Positions 8,356-19,294 of a stretch of DNA of 64,000 nucleotides are shown one piece after another; position 1 is the first letter of the stretch; every line of letters begins with the position of its first letter. The position numbers and the translations under genes were made by a program. The notes under the pieces are model-generated. The model saw only the letters and a program-made list of their open reading frames with translations. It was not told where the DNA came from and ran no database searches. This DNA is from Azoarcus sp. (lineage in GTDB: Bacteria; Pseudomonadota; Gammaproteobacteria; Burkholderiales; Rhodocyclaceae), in assembly GCA_020725025.1 (NCBI GenBank), contig DYFV01000023.1, positions 1 to 64,000 on the forward strand, given 5' to 3'.

Positions 8356-9068
8356 CGACCAAGTCGAAGGACCTCATCCACGTCGTCGAGGACGATCTGG
8401 CGATTGCGCGCCTCATCGGCCAGACGCTGGAAAAGTTCGGCTACGGAGTCGAGTTCTTCAGTACCGGGGCGGAATTCCTGCGACGGCTGAAGAGCGCGCC
8501 GCCGGGGTTGTGCATCCTCGACCTGGGCCTGCCGGACATGGACGGGATGGAGCTCCTGCCTCACGTACGGGCACGTCACGCCTTCGGCCTGCTCATCGTC
8601 ACCGGGCGAAGCGACACCCACGACCGGGTGCTGGGCCTCGAGCTCGGCGCCGACGACTACATGGTGAAGCCCTTCGAGCCCCGCGAGCTAATCGCCCGGG
8701 TGCGCAGCATCCTGCGCCGTTACCAGCCCGCGCCCGCCAATCCTGCCGCCGACGCGGTGCGCGTCGCGGAGTTCGCCGGCTGGCGCTTCGAGCTCGGCAG
8801 CAACGCCCTCACCAGCCCGGACGGCCGCACCGAGACCCTGGGCATGGCCGAGGCGCAGCTGCTGTGCGCCCTGCTCGAGCGGCCCAATCAGATCCTGACC
8901 CGCGACCAGCTGTTGGGCGGACGCGACGTCGCCGCCCTCGACCGCAGCATCGACCTGCGCGTGTCGCGCCTGCGCAAGCGCCTCGAGGAGAACCCGGTGC
9001 ACGCCCGCCTCATCAAGACGGTGTACGGCGCCGGCTACCTCTTCTCGGCGAGCGTGAGCTGGAGCTAG
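8352..9068 (+). CDS. OmpR/PhoB-family response regulator
   Basis: 238 aa from GTG 8352, which overlaps the kinase stop as GTGA. The receiver domain shows the acidic pair in HVVEDDLAIARL, acceptor Asp in LCILDLGLPDMDGME, Thr/Ser switch in LLIVTGRS and Lys in YMVKPFEP. A winged-helix C-terminal domain follows (ALLERPNQILTRDQLLGG... DRSIDLRVSRLRKRLEE... LIKTVYGAGYLFSA), typical of DNA-binding OmpR regulators. It presumably receives phosphate from the upstream hybrid kinase. Target genes are not evident nearby. Confidence 0.93.
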   Translation: MTTKSKDLIHVVEDDLAIARLIGQTLEKFGYGVEFFSTGAEFLRRLKSAPPGLCILDLGLPDMDGMELLPHVRARHAFGLLIVTGRSDTHDRVLGLELGADDYMVKPFEPRELIARVRSILRRYQPAPANPAADAVRVAEFAGWRFELGSNALTSPDGRTETLGMAEAQLLCALLERPNQILTRDQLLGGRDVAALDRSIDLRVSRLRKRLEENPVHARLIKTVYGAGYLFSASVSWS

Positions 9069-9113
9069 GCGCGATCTCCCGATAGCGCCTGGCCCGGACG
9101 AAGCGCAAGAAAA

Positions 9114-9149
9114 CCGGGAGCCGGCGGGGAGTCGCTCGGCGGCTCCCGG
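9114..9149 (-). terminator. Rho-independent terminator of the AAA ATPase gene
   Basis: CCGGGAGCCG and CGGCTCCCGG are 10-bp perfect arms around a 16-base loop. Read on the minus strand the hairpin is followed by TTTTCTTGCG. It lies about 50 bp past the AAA ATPase stop and overlaps the start of a dispersed repeat copy. Confidence 0.65.
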
Positions 9150-9176
9150 ATTCCGCTCAGGCTCCATCCGGGCTAC
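9145..9176. repeat. Dispersed palindromic repeat, copy 1
   Basis: CCCGGATTCCG ... CTCCATCCGGGCTAC: an imperfect palindrome with CCCGGAT/ATCCGGG ends, in the 3' space between two convergent genes. Near-identical units recur at about 18.04, 56.85, 56.91, 61.45 and 61.51 kb. It probably folds as a hairpin in both transcripts (REP-like). Confidence 0.7.
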
Positions 9177-9197
9177 ACGGAGACGGCGTCGGAGCCC

Positions 9198-10163
9198 CTA
9201 GAACCCGATCTTGCGCTTGCGCGCCCCGCGCAGACTGTCCAGGTCGTCCGTGACAAGGTGATCACGCCCGGCCAGCTTGGCAGTGCCGAAGGCGGCCATC
9301 AGCGCCCGCCGCTGCTCGCGGGGCGGCATGGTGGCCAGGCGCTCCATGACGTCCGTGGGCGGCTCGTCCGGAAAGCCCCAGTCGTGCTCGGCCACGATGT
9401 CCCGGTACAGGCGGCAGGCGATGGCGAAGGACTCGTCGGCGTCCGGCCGCGGCACGGCGTACACGTTCATCCGGTTGAGGATGGGCTCGGGGATGCTGCG
9501 CTCGTCGTTGGCGGTGGTCACCCACAGCATGTGGCTCGCGTCGATCTCCACGTCCACGTACTCGTCCCGGAAACGACGCGCGGTGTCGTGCTCGAGCAGT
9601 TCGTAGAGCGGCCCGAAGGGGTCGTAGCGGTTGTCCCCGCCGGCCTTGTCCACCTCGTCGAGCACCATCACCGGATTGGCGAGCTCGCCGGCCACCAGGG
9701 CCTGCGCCACCTTGCCCGGCTTGCTGTGGTTCCACTGGGCGGAGGCGCCCGAAAGGATCCAGCCGGCGGTGAGCGAGCTCATGGACACGAAGTGGTAACC
9801 GGTGCCGAGCTCCTCGGCCAGCGCCCGCGCGAAATGCGTCTTGCCGATGCCCGGCTCCCCCAGGAGCAGGATGGGCGCGAAGGACACCGGCTCGTTTCCG
9901 GACACGGCCAGCGCCAGCGACTTCTTCACGTCGTCGATGACTTCCCCGAAGTTGGGGCACCGCTCGTAGAGGCCATCCACCGCGTCGGCACGACTGGGCT
10001 TCACCACGAAGCGGGTGCCGCCCATCGTCTTCATCCGCTCGTAGAACGCGGCCAAGGCCTCGTTGCGTGCCGGCGCGCTCTGTTCCATCGCGCGATCCAC
10101 GTCCTCCACGCGATAGATCTGCCGGGCTTCCGCCAATGGGATACGCATTGCAGTGGTGGTCAT
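9198..10163 (-). CDS. Orphan AAA+ ATPase (Lon-like module, no protease domain)
   Basis: 321 aa from ATG 10163, chosen for GGAGG six bases upstream; the longer ORF start is shadow sequence. Walker A is LLLGEPGIGKTHFARAL (about 115-130), Walker B is VMVLDEVDKAG, sensor-1 region MLWVTTANDE, and the arginine-finger-like segment is PEPILNRMNVY. The order and phrasing resemble the AAA module of Lon, but neither a Lon N-domain nor the Ser-Lys protease domain is present. A short N-terminal segment precedes the ATPase core. It may be a stand-alone chaperone-type ATPase. It stands alone, convergent with the response regulator, with a terminator after it; client unknown. Confidence 0.8.
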   Translation of the reverse strand: MTTTAMRIPLAEARQIYRVEDVDRAMEQSAPARNEALAAFYERMKTMGGTRFVVKPSRADAVDGLYERCPNFGEVIDDVKKSLALAVSGNEPVSFAPILLLGEPGIGKTHFARALAEELGTGYHFVSMSSLTAGWILSGASAQWNHSKPGKVAQALVAGELANPVMVLDEVDKAGGDNRYDPFGPLYELLEHDTARRFRDEYVDVEIDASHMLWVTTANDERSIPEPILNRMNVYAVPRPDADESFAIACRLYRDIVAEHDWGFPDEPPTDVMERLATMPPREQRRALMAAFGTAKLAGRDHLVTDDLDSLRGARKRKIGF

Positions 10164-10380
10164 GGTGGCCTCCGTCGCATTCCTGGCACGAGTTCCGATA
10201 GGGGCTCCCCCCTCGCAGGCCGCGCCTGCACGAATCGGCAAGCAAGACCTGCGCCTGTTTCGCGCATGTCGTTTCGACGCGTCGTTTGCAGCATAGCAGC
10301 GATCGCCAGGCAGTCTCCATACCCATGCAGGCGACATCCGGCCGGGAGCACATGCACCAGACTGGTGCTCTGGACGCCCC

Positions 10381-11235
10381 TCAGTAGACCTGCACGCTCA
10401 CTGCGTTCTTCCCGCTTCGCTTGGCCCGGTACATGAGCTCGTCGGCCATCTTCACCATCTGCGCGATCGACTCGGGCATGCGTTCGCAGCACAGCACGCC
10501 GATGCTGAAGGTGACCGGCCAGCGATGCTCCCGCATCTGGAGGTCGAGCAGGCCCTGGACCTTGCGCGCGACCTGCTCCGCCGGCTCGGCCGGCGTGTCC
10601 GGCAGCAGTACTGCGAACTCGTCGCCCCCGAGCCGCCCCACCGCATCGGAGGCGCGCAGCGCAGTGGTGATGGTGTGGGTGCAGGAGATCAGGAGGCGAT
10701 CGCCCTCGTCGTGACCGCCCGTGTCGTTGACCGCCTTGAAGTTGTCCGCATCGAGGAACACCAGGGTAAGCGGCGTCTGCTTGCGCTTCTTGCGCAACAG
10801 CTCCGTCTCGACGCGACGGTAGAAGGCCCGCTTGGAAAGGGCCCCGGTCAGGAAGTCGGTGTCCGCCAGGGACTTCTGCATTTCCAGGTCCTTCAGCACC
10901 TGCGCCATCAGCAGGACGATCACGCCCTGGATGAGGATGCGCGTGAACGAGTTCCAGTAGGGAATCAGCGGGTGGCTGTAGGCGACGGTCGCCGCCTGGT
11001 TGGCGAGGTGCCACTCGATCGCGCTCATCACGGTGAGGATCAGTCCCCAGTTGCGCCCCATGAACCACGTCGCGAAAAGGACGGGGATCAGGTAGAACAC
11101 CGAGAAGGAGATTTCCACGCCGGTCAGGTAGTCGGCGACCCCGAGGATGGCCGTCGTTCCGATGGCCACCGCCAGCTTGACCCTGGGATGCCATTGCTCG
11201 ATGGCGCTCACCGACGATCGTAGATACGGGCTCAT
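10381..11235 (-). CDS. Membrane-bound GGDEF diguanylate cyclase
   Basis: 284 aa from ATG 11235; the longer ORF begins at TTG. About four hydrophobic helices fill the first 130 residues (KLAVAIGTTAILGVADYL, FSVFYLIPVLFATWFMG, GLILTVMSAIEWHLAN, ILIQGVIVLLMAQVL). A GGDEF domain follows, with active site RLGGDEFAVLL and an inhibitory I-site RxxD (RASD) five residues upstream. It should make cyclic di-GMP with product inhibition. Substrate-binding residues DxxNFKxxND are present as DADNFKAVND. It is monocistronic, with 217 bp to the AAA gene, and divergent from the TRAP operon across a 505-bp regulatory region. The sensory input of the four-helix domain is unknown. Confidence 0.92.
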   Translation of the reverse strand: MSPYLRSSVSAIEQWHPRVKLAVAIGTTAILGVADYLTGVEISFSVFYLIPVLFATWFMGRNWGLILTVMSAIEWHLANQAATVAYSHPLIPYWNSFTRILIQGVIVLLMAQVLKDLEMQKSLADTDFLTGALSKRAFYRRVETELLRKKRKQTPLTLVFLDADNFKAVNDTGGHDEGDRLLISCTHTITTALRASDAVGRLGGDEFAVLLPDTPAEPAEQVARKVQGLLDLQMREHRWPVTFSIGVLCCERMPESIAQMVKMADELMYRAKRSGKNAVSVQVY

Positions 11236-11384
11236 CCCGGCTGGGTCCTGGTTCTTCTTCGCGGGCGACCGCGCACGTGGGTTTGAAACCCGTCCGGAGC
11301 GAGTGTTCAACTCCCTGCCCGCAAATCGCCGACCGAGAACACGCCCGGATACGCGGACGCGCTGTTGCCCGCTGCGGATTCCTG

Positions 11385-11398
11385 TCCGGATTCACGGA
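11385..11398. promoter_or_regulatory. Candidate activator-binding dyad, distal copy
   Basis: GTCCG-GATTCA-CGGAC, a perfect 5-bp dyad whose core TCCG-N6-CGGA recurs 86 bp downstream. Its centre is about 170 bp before the predicted start site of the sigma-54 promoter, a normal position for an enhancer site. The link to the activator encoded at 16.6 kb is inference. Confidence 0.4.
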
Positions 11399-11470
11399 CC
11401 GGCCGAATACTCGCGTTATTTCATGGCCTTACCCGAAGCAGCGGCCTCATCCGCGTTCGATGGACCGGAT

Positions 11471-11484
11471 TCCGGCGAATCGGA
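11471..11484. promoter_or_regulatory. Candidate activator-binding dyad, proximal copy
   Basis: TCCG-GCGAAT-CGGA has the same half-sites and spacing as the dyad at 11385. It is centred about 84 bp upstream of the predicted sigma-54 start. An overlapping CCGGATTCCGG palindrome lies just upstream and may belong to the same site. Two spaced dyads upstream of a -24/-12 promoter is classic enhancer layout. Confidence 0.4.
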
Positions 11485-11535
11485 CGTCGATCAGTTTTTT
11501 CCATGGAATCATAAGTTTGCACGACATGACGGATG

Positions 11536-11550
11536 TGGCACGGAGCGTGC
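11536..11550 (+). promoter_or_regulatory. Sigma-54 (-24/-12) promoter of the TRAP operon
   Basis: TGGCAC-N5-GTGC within TGTGGCACGGAGCGTGCGAA matches the consensus TGGCAC-N5-TTGC except one base of the -12 box. The start of transcription would be near 11561, giving a leader of about 180 bases before dctP. A sigma-54-dependent activator gene ends this gene cluster, which supports the call. The rest of 11236-11740 holds the dyads above and the divergent promoter of the GGDEF gene, which I cannot place. Confidence 0.7.
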
Positions 11551-11740
11551 GAATAGAGTCGTGCCCGACCCCGAGTCGAGCACCGGCCCCGGCCGCGAAG
11601 CCGGGGCGACTCTCCGCCGCACTCGCTTGCGGCGGCTGAAAAACACGCCGAAGGGCGAGGAGACCACGGAACGCGACGCACGATCGGCGCGGGACGCCTC
11701 GCTTTCGGCCTGCTCACAGTCCGAACGGAGGAAGACCCCC

Positions 11741-12814
<1,074 letters not shown>

Positions 12815-12843
12815 GGAGGCGGTCTTACTCCTCCCCCTTCAAG

Positions 12844-12899
12844 GGGGGCGAAGCCGGGATTTCGCGAAGCCTCCTCCGCGAAACCCCGGCTTCGCCCCC
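12844..12899 (+). repeat. Long intercistronic hairpin between dctP and dctQ
   Basis: Arms at 12844-12866 and 12877-12899 begin GGGGGCGAAGCCGGG and end CCCGGCTTCGCCCCC; 22 of 23 positions pair around a 10-base loop. There is no T-run, so this is more likely an mRNA stabiliser or partial terminator. Such a structure would raise binding-protein level over permease level, common in binding-protein transporter operons. Confidence 0.7.
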
Positions 12900-12915
12900 G
12901 CGGAGAGACAAGAAC

Positions 12916-13530
12916 ATGAGCAACCTCAACGACACCGCCGATCTCGCAGCCGTGCGCCCCGAGCCCGACGGCTTGCACCACATCATCCACCATGCCGAGC
13001 TGCCGGAGACGCGCTTCTCGCGCACGGTCGACCGCGCCCTCGTGCGCATGGGCGCCGCCATCTCCTGGCTGTGGCTCGCCCTGATGGCCGTGATCGTGGT
13101 GAACGTGGCGATGAAGAACCTCCTCGGCGACGGCCGCATCGAGTTCGAGGAGATCCAGTGGCACATCTACTCGGCGCTCTTCATGCTGGGCCTGTCGGTG
13201 ACGCTCGCGACCGACGACCACGTGCGCGTCGACCTCTTCTACGAGCGCTTCGGCCTGCGTACCAAGGCCTGGGTGGATCTCCTCGGCATCGTCTTCCTGC
13301 TGATGCCCTTCCTCGTGATGCTGGTCTGGTACGGGATCCCCTTCGTTGAGGATTCCATCGCCACTGCCGAGCGCTCTAGTTCCCCCGCGGGCCTGCCGAT
13401 GCGCTGGGTCATCAAGAGCATGCTGGTGGCCGGATGCGCTCTGCTGGCGATCGCGGCACTCGCACGGGCGCACCGCGCCGTGGCCCTGCTCTTCCTCGGA
13501 CACGCGCCCCAGTCGATCGCCAAGGAGTGA
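12916..13530 (+). CDS. TRAP transporter small permease (DctQ)
   Basis: 204 aa. After a 45-residue polar His-rich N-terminus (HHIIHHAELPETRFS) there are four hydrophobic helices: SWLWLALMAVIVVNVAMKNLL, WHIYSALFMLGLSVTLATD, LLGIVFLLMPFLVMLVWY and SMLVAGCALLAIAALARA. This is the DctQ topology, with the conserved DDHVRVDLFYERF segment after helix 2. It forms the inner-membrane complex with DctM and uses a sodium or proton gradient. It lies 101 bp after dctP beyond the hairpin and 3 bp before dctM. The extended N-terminus is unusual but in frame. Confidence 0.92.
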   Translation: MSNLNDTADLAAVRPEPDGLHHIIHHAELPETRFSRTVDRALVRMGAAISWLWLALMAVIVVNVAMKNLLGDGRIEFEEIQWHIYSALFMLGLSVTLATDDHVRVDLFYERFGLRTKAWVDLLGIVFLLMPFLVMLVWYGIPFVEDSIATAERSSSPAGLPMRWVIKSMLVAGCALLAIAALARAHRAVALLFLGHAPQSIAKE

Positions 13531-13533
13531 GCC

Positions 13534-14925
<1,392 letters not shown>

Positions 14926-14945
14926 CCTCGACCGGAGAAATCGTC

Positions 14946-16553
14946 ATGCACGAAAAGATCGTTTCCGCCGCCCAGGCTGCGGCGCTGGTCGCCTCCGGCG
15001 ACACCGTATGCACCTCGGGCTTCGTGGGCATCGGGGTACCCGAGGAGCTGCTCGTCGCCCTGGAGGACCGCTTCCTGGCAACCGGCGCCCCGCGCGACCT
15101 GACCCTGGTGTTCGCCGCCGGCCAGGGCGACGGCAAGGAGCGCGGGCTCAACCGCTTCGGCCACGAGGGCATGGTGCGCCGGGCGATCGGCGGGCACTGG
15201 GGGCTCATCCCCAAGCTCGGCCGGCTCGCGGTCGAGGGGCGCATCGAGGCCTGGAACCTGCCCCAGGGCGTCATCTCCCACCTCTACCGCGACATCGCCG
15301 CCGGCCGGCCCGGTGTGGTGAGCAAGATCGGACTCGACACCTTCGTCGATCCGCGCCTGGAGGGCGGGCGGGTGAGCGCGGCCGCCGCCGAGGAGCTGGT
15401 CTCCCTGGTGGAGCTCGCGGGCGAGACCCACCTCTTCTACCGCGGCTTCCCGATCGACGTGGCACTGATCCGCGGCACCACCGCCGACGAGCGCGGCAAC
15501 ATCGCCATGGAGCGCGAGGCCCTCACCCTGGACTGCTTCGCCATGGCTTCGGCAGCGCGCAACTGCGGCGGCCGGGTGATCGCCCAGGTCGAGCGGGTGG
15601 TCGCCGCCGGCTCGCTCGATCCGCGCCAGGTGGTGGTGCCCGCGGCGCTGGTGGACGCCGTGGTGGTGGCCCGCCCCGAGCATCACCAGCAGACCTTCGC
15701 CACCGCCTACTCCCCCTACTTCTCCGGCGAGGCGCGCGCCCCGCTCGCGCTGGGCTCCCCGATGCCGCTCTCCGAGCGCAAGATCATCGCCCGCCGCTGC
15801 GCCCTCGAGCTGCCCGCGGGCGGCGTGGTGAACCTCGGCATCGGCATGCCGGAAGGCGTGGCCGCCGTGGCGGCCGAGGAGCGGGTGCTGGACCGCGTCA
15901 CCCTCACCGCCGAGCCCGGCGTGATCGGCGGCTGGCCCGCCGGCGGCCTGGACTTCGGTGCGGCGGTGAACACCGACGCGGTGGTGGCGCAGAACCAGCA
16001 GTTCGACTTCTACGACGGCGGCGGTCTCGATCTCGCGGTGCTCGGCATGGCCGAGGTGGACCCGGCCGGCAACGTCAACGTGAGCCGCTTCGGCGGCCGG
16101 CTCGCCGGCGCCGGCGGCTTCATCAACATCAGCCAGAGCGCGCGCAAGGTGGTGTTCGCCGGCACCTTCACCGCGGGCGGGCTGGCGCTCGCCGTGGCCG
16201 ACGGCCGCCTCGAGGTCGTGCGCGAGGGGCGCGCCCCCAAGTTCGTCGAACGGGTCGAGCAGCTCACCTTCAGCGCGCGCCGCGCGGCGGCGGCCGGCAA
16301 GACGGTGCTCTACGTCACCGAGCGCGCCGTATTCCGGCTCACCAGCGACGGCGTGGTGCTCGCCGAGATCGCACCGGGCGTGGACCTGGAGCGGGACATC
16401 CTCGCCCACATGGCCTTCCGTCCCATCGTGCATGAACCAAAGAGCATGGATCGGCGTCTGTTCGAAAGCGGGCCGATGGGCCTCGCCGAGGACCTGCGGG
16501 AGGCGCCCCGCGCCGCCCGCAAGCACCCCTCCCCCGGGGAGGCGGTGGCGTGA
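14946..16553 (+). CDS. Acyl-CoA:acetate/3-ketoacid (propionate-type) CoA-transferase
   Basis: 535 aa from ATG 14946 (GGAGAAA upstream, 20 bp after dctM). It is a fused alpha-beta family I CoA-transferase: the alpha half carries SGDTVCTSGFVGIGVPEELL and the beta half NLGIGMPEGVAAVA. The catalytic glutamate that becomes the Glu-CoA thioester lies in TLTAEPGVIGGWP. These enzymes move CoA from acetyl- or propionyl-CoA to a short carboxylate. Being coded with a TRAP carrier and an activator suggests that the imported acid is activated by this enzyme. The last 20 residues (PRAARKHPSPGEAVA) look like a disordered tail. It overlaps the frame upstream of the activator gene. Confidence 0.92.
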   Translation: MHEKIVSAAQAAALVASGDTVCTSGFVGIGVPEELLVALEDRFLATGAPRDLTLVFAAGQGDGKERGLNRFGHEGMVRRAIGGHWGLIPKLGRLAVEGRIEAWNLPQGVISHLYRDIAAGRPGVVSKIGLDTFVDPRLEGGRVSAAAAEELVSLVELAGETHLFYRGFPIDVALIRGTTADERGNIAMEREALTLDCFAMASAARNCGGRVIAQVERVVAAGSLDPRQVVVPAALVDAVVVARPEHHQQTFATAYSPYFSGEARAPLALGSPMPLSERKIIARRCALELPAGGVVNLGIGMPEGVAAVAAEERVLDRVTLTAEPGVIGGWPAGGLDFGAAVNTDAVVAQNQQFDFYDGGGLDLAVLGMAEVDPAGNVNVSRFGGRLAGAGGFINISQSARKVVFAGTFTAGGLALAVADGRLEVVREGRAPKFVERVEQLTFSARRAAAAGKTVLYVTERAVFRLTSDGVVLAEIAPGVDLERDILAHMAFRPIVHEPKSMDRRLFESGPMGLAEDLREAPRAARKHPSPGEAVA

Positions 16554-16609
16554 GGCGGGTATCCGTGGCTATGCTCAGGACCACGAGCGATCCAGGCAGG
16601 AGAGTACCC

Positions 16610-18028
16610 ATGGAGCGGGCAGATTTCAGCGCGGCTTTTCCCGATAATGAAGCCATGGAGCACCTGCGCGATGCCATGGCGCTGTTCTGGACGATGAGCG
16701 AAGGCTCGGTCGCGGTCGACCGTGAGGCGCGCATCACCTGGATCAACGAGAAGTACTGCCGCCTGCTGGGGCTCGCGGACGCGACCGAGGCGATCGGCCA
16801 CCCGGTCGAGGAGATCATCCCCGAGAGCCGCATGCGCCAGGTGGTGGAGACCGGGCGCCCCATCCTGCTCGACGTGATGCGCTTCGGCGAGCGCCACTTC
16901 GTGGTGTGCCGCCTGCCGATCAAGGACGCCGCCGGCGAGGTGGAGGGCGCGCTCGGCTTCGTCTTCTACGACCGGGTCGACTACCTGCGCCCCATCATCG
17001 ACCGCTTCCTCGCCCTGGAGGCCCAGCTCGACAAGGCGCAGTCCGCCCTCGCGCGCGAGCGGCGTGCCCGCTACTCCCTCTCCAACTTCGTGGGCGTGAG
17101 CCCGGAGATTGTCGAGCTCAAGGCCAAGGCCCGCCGCTTCGCGGTGCGGGAGGGTCCGGTGCTGATCCTCGGCGAGACCGGCGTGGGCAAGGAGCTTTTG
17201 GCCCAGGCGATGCACGTCGCCTCCCAGCGCACCGCCGGGCCCTTCGTCGCGGTGAACATGGCGGCGGTACCCGAGACGCTGCTCGAATCCGAGTTCTTCG
17301 GCGTCGCCCCCGGCGCCTACACCGGGGCCGAGCGGCGGCCGCGCCCGGGCAAGTTCGAGATCGCCGACAAGGGCACGCTCTTCCTCGACGAGATCGGCGA
17401 CATGCCCCTGGCCATCCAGGCCAAGTTCCTGCGCGTGCTGCAGGAAGGCGAGATCGAGCCGCTGGGTTCCAACCAGCTGAAACGGGTGGACGTGCGCATC
17501 ATCGCCGCCACCAGCCAGGACCTGGAGGCCAAGGTGAAATCGGGCGAGTTCCGCGCCGACCTCTACTACCGCCTCGCGGTGCTGCCGCTGCGGGTGCCGC
17601 CGCTGCGTGCGCGCACCGAGGACATCCCGGCGCTCGCCGAGCGCATCCTCGACGACATCCCCAAGGACCCGGGCTTCGGCAACTGGTACGTCACCGAGGA
17701 GGCGCTGGAGCTCCTGCAGCGCCACAGCTGGCCGGGCAACGTTCGCGAGCTGCGCAACGTGCTCGAGCGGGCGACCGCGCTGTCGGACTCGGAGGCGCTC
17801 GACGCGGACACCATCCGTAGCGGCCTGAGCTTCAGTCCGGGCGCAGAGGCAGGTGCAGACGACGAGACGCCCACCCGCCTCGCCGACGTGGTCGCCCAAG
17901 CCGAGCAGGCCGCCATCCTGCGCGCCGTCGCCCAGTGCGGCGGCGACAAGACGCGAGCGGCCAAGCTGCTCGGCGTGTCGCGCTCCCAGCTCTACGCCAA
18001 GCTCAAGGGGTTCGGGTCGGAGGAGTGA
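16610..18028 (+). CDS. PAS-sensing sigma-54-dependent transcriptional activator
   Basis: 472 aa from ATG 16610, chosen for CAGGAG seven bases upstream; an in-frame ATG at 16571 lacks this. Domains: PAS (about 15-120, GSVAVDREARITWINEKYCRLLGL), a coiled linker (about 125-150), and an AAA+ domain with Walker A GETGVGKELLA, the sigma-54 contact loop GAYTGA (Tyr replaces Phe of GAFTGA, a known natural variant), Walker B GTLFLDEIGDM and the RADLYYRL motif. A Fis-type HTH ends it (GGDKTRAAKLLGVSRSQLYAKLK). No receiver domain is present, so activity is probably set by a ligand or redox signal at PAS. It likely drives the -24/-12 promoter at 11.54 kb from the dyads upstream. Confidence 0.93.
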   Translation: MERADFSAAFPDNEAMEHLRDAMALFWTMSEGSVAVDREARITWINEKYCRLLGLADATEAIGHPVEEIIPESRMRQVVETGRPILLDVMRFGERHFVVCRLPIKDAAGEVEGALGFVFYDRVDYLRPIIDRFLALEAQLDKAQSALARERRARYSLSNFVGVSPEIVELKAKARRFAVREGPVLILGETGVGKELLAQAMHVASQRTAGPFVAVNMAAVPETLLESEFFGVAPGAYTGAERRPRPGKFEIADKGTLFLDEIGDMPLAIQAKFLRVLQEGEIEPLGSNQLKRVDVRIIAATSQDLEAKVKSGEFRADLYYRLAVLPLRVPPLRARTEDIPALAERILDDIPKDPGFGNWYVTEEALELLQRHSWPGNVRELRNVLERATALSDSEALDADTIRSGLSFSPGAEAGADDETPTRLADVVAQAEQAAILRAVAQCGGDKTRAAKLLGVSRSQLYAKLKGFGSEE

Positions 18029-18040
18029 TGCTCCCGGTCG

Positions 18041-18072
18041 CCCGGATTCCGCCGGGGCTCCATCCGGGCTGC
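18041..18072. repeat. Dispersed palindromic repeat, copy 2
   Basis: CCCGGATTCCGCCGGGGCTC continuing to CATCCGGGCTGC. It fills nearly all of the 48 bp between the convergent activator and exbD genes, so it is probably the shared 3' hairpin of both transcripts. Confidence 0.7.
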
Positions 18073-18076
18073 ATGC

Positions 18077-18511
<435 letters not shown>

Positions 18512-18521
18512 GGTCCGCTCC

Positions 18522-19256
18522 TCAGCCCGCGGAGGCCGCGCGCAGCGGGGTCACGCGAGCGGGTGTCGCCTGGCCGCCGACCCGCACGCCGGCCACGAGA
18601 TAGGCGTGGAGGCTATGGGCGAAACCGTCCAGCTGCGCGAGCACCAGGCGGTTGGCGCGGGCGAAGGCGTTGTAGGCGAGCACTGCGGGGATCGCCACGA
18701 ATAGCCCCGCGGCGGTCATGATAAGCGCCTCGCCCACCGGGCCGGCGACCCTGTCGAGCACCACATGGCTCGCGCCGGACAGCCCGATCAGCGCGTGGTA
18801 GATCCCCCACACGGTGCCGAAGAGACCGACGAAGGGAGCCGTCGAGCCCACCGAGGCTAGGGAGGTGAGGCCGCGCTCGACGCGCGCCTGGGCGAGCACG
18901 ATGGATTGCTGCAGGCTGCGGCCGACGAACTCGCTGGCGTCGACGCCTGCGCCGATGCCGCCTGCGGTGCGCGCCTCATAGGCCTCGGCGGCGGCGACCG
19001 CGTCCGCCGCCACCTCGGCGAACACGCCGCTGCCGTCCTCGCGCCGGATCACCTCGAGCGCGTCGATGCGGCTCCCGGCGGCCCAGAACGCCTGCATCGC
19101 GCGCACCACCGAGCGGCGCAGCCGGTACAGGCCCCAGATCTTGCCGAGAATGACGGTCCAGCTCGCGACCGACATCGCCAGCAGGACGATGGCGGCCGTG
19201 TGGGACACCGCGTCGCCCTGGGCCCAGAAGTGGGCGAGTCCGAGTTTGTCGTTCAT
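18522..19256 (-). CDS. exbB: ExbB-family MotA/TolQ/ExbB proton channel
   Basis: 244 aa from ATG 19256 (CGGAGAAACGAACCATG). Three hydrophobic helices are visible: TAAIVLLAMSVASWTVILGKIW (about 18-40), ASVGSTAPFVGLFGTVWGIYHALIGL (about 135-160) and GEALIMTAAGLFVAIPAVLAYNAF (about 175-200). The last two hold the family-defining channel residues. It lies between the CxxC thioredoxin-like gene (38 bp) and exbD (10 bp). The ORF-track start far upstream is shadow sequence from other genes. Together with ExbD and TonB it powers the outer-membrane receptor of this cluster. Confidence 0.93.
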   Translation of the reverse strand: MNDKLGLAHFWAQGDAVSHTAAIVLLAMSVASWTVILGKIWGLYRLRRSVVRAMQAFWAAGSRIDALEVIRREDGSGVFAEVAADAVAAAEAYEARTAGGIGAGVDASEFVGRSLQQSIVLAQARVERGLTSLASVGSTAPFVGLFGTVWGIYHALIGLSGASHVVLDRVAGPVGEALIMTAAGLFVAIPAVLAYNAFARANRLVLAQLDGFAHSLHAYLVAGVRVGGQATPARVTPLRAASAG

Positions 19257-19294
19257 GGTTCGTTTCTCCGTTTGCGCCGGGATGGGGACCCGGT

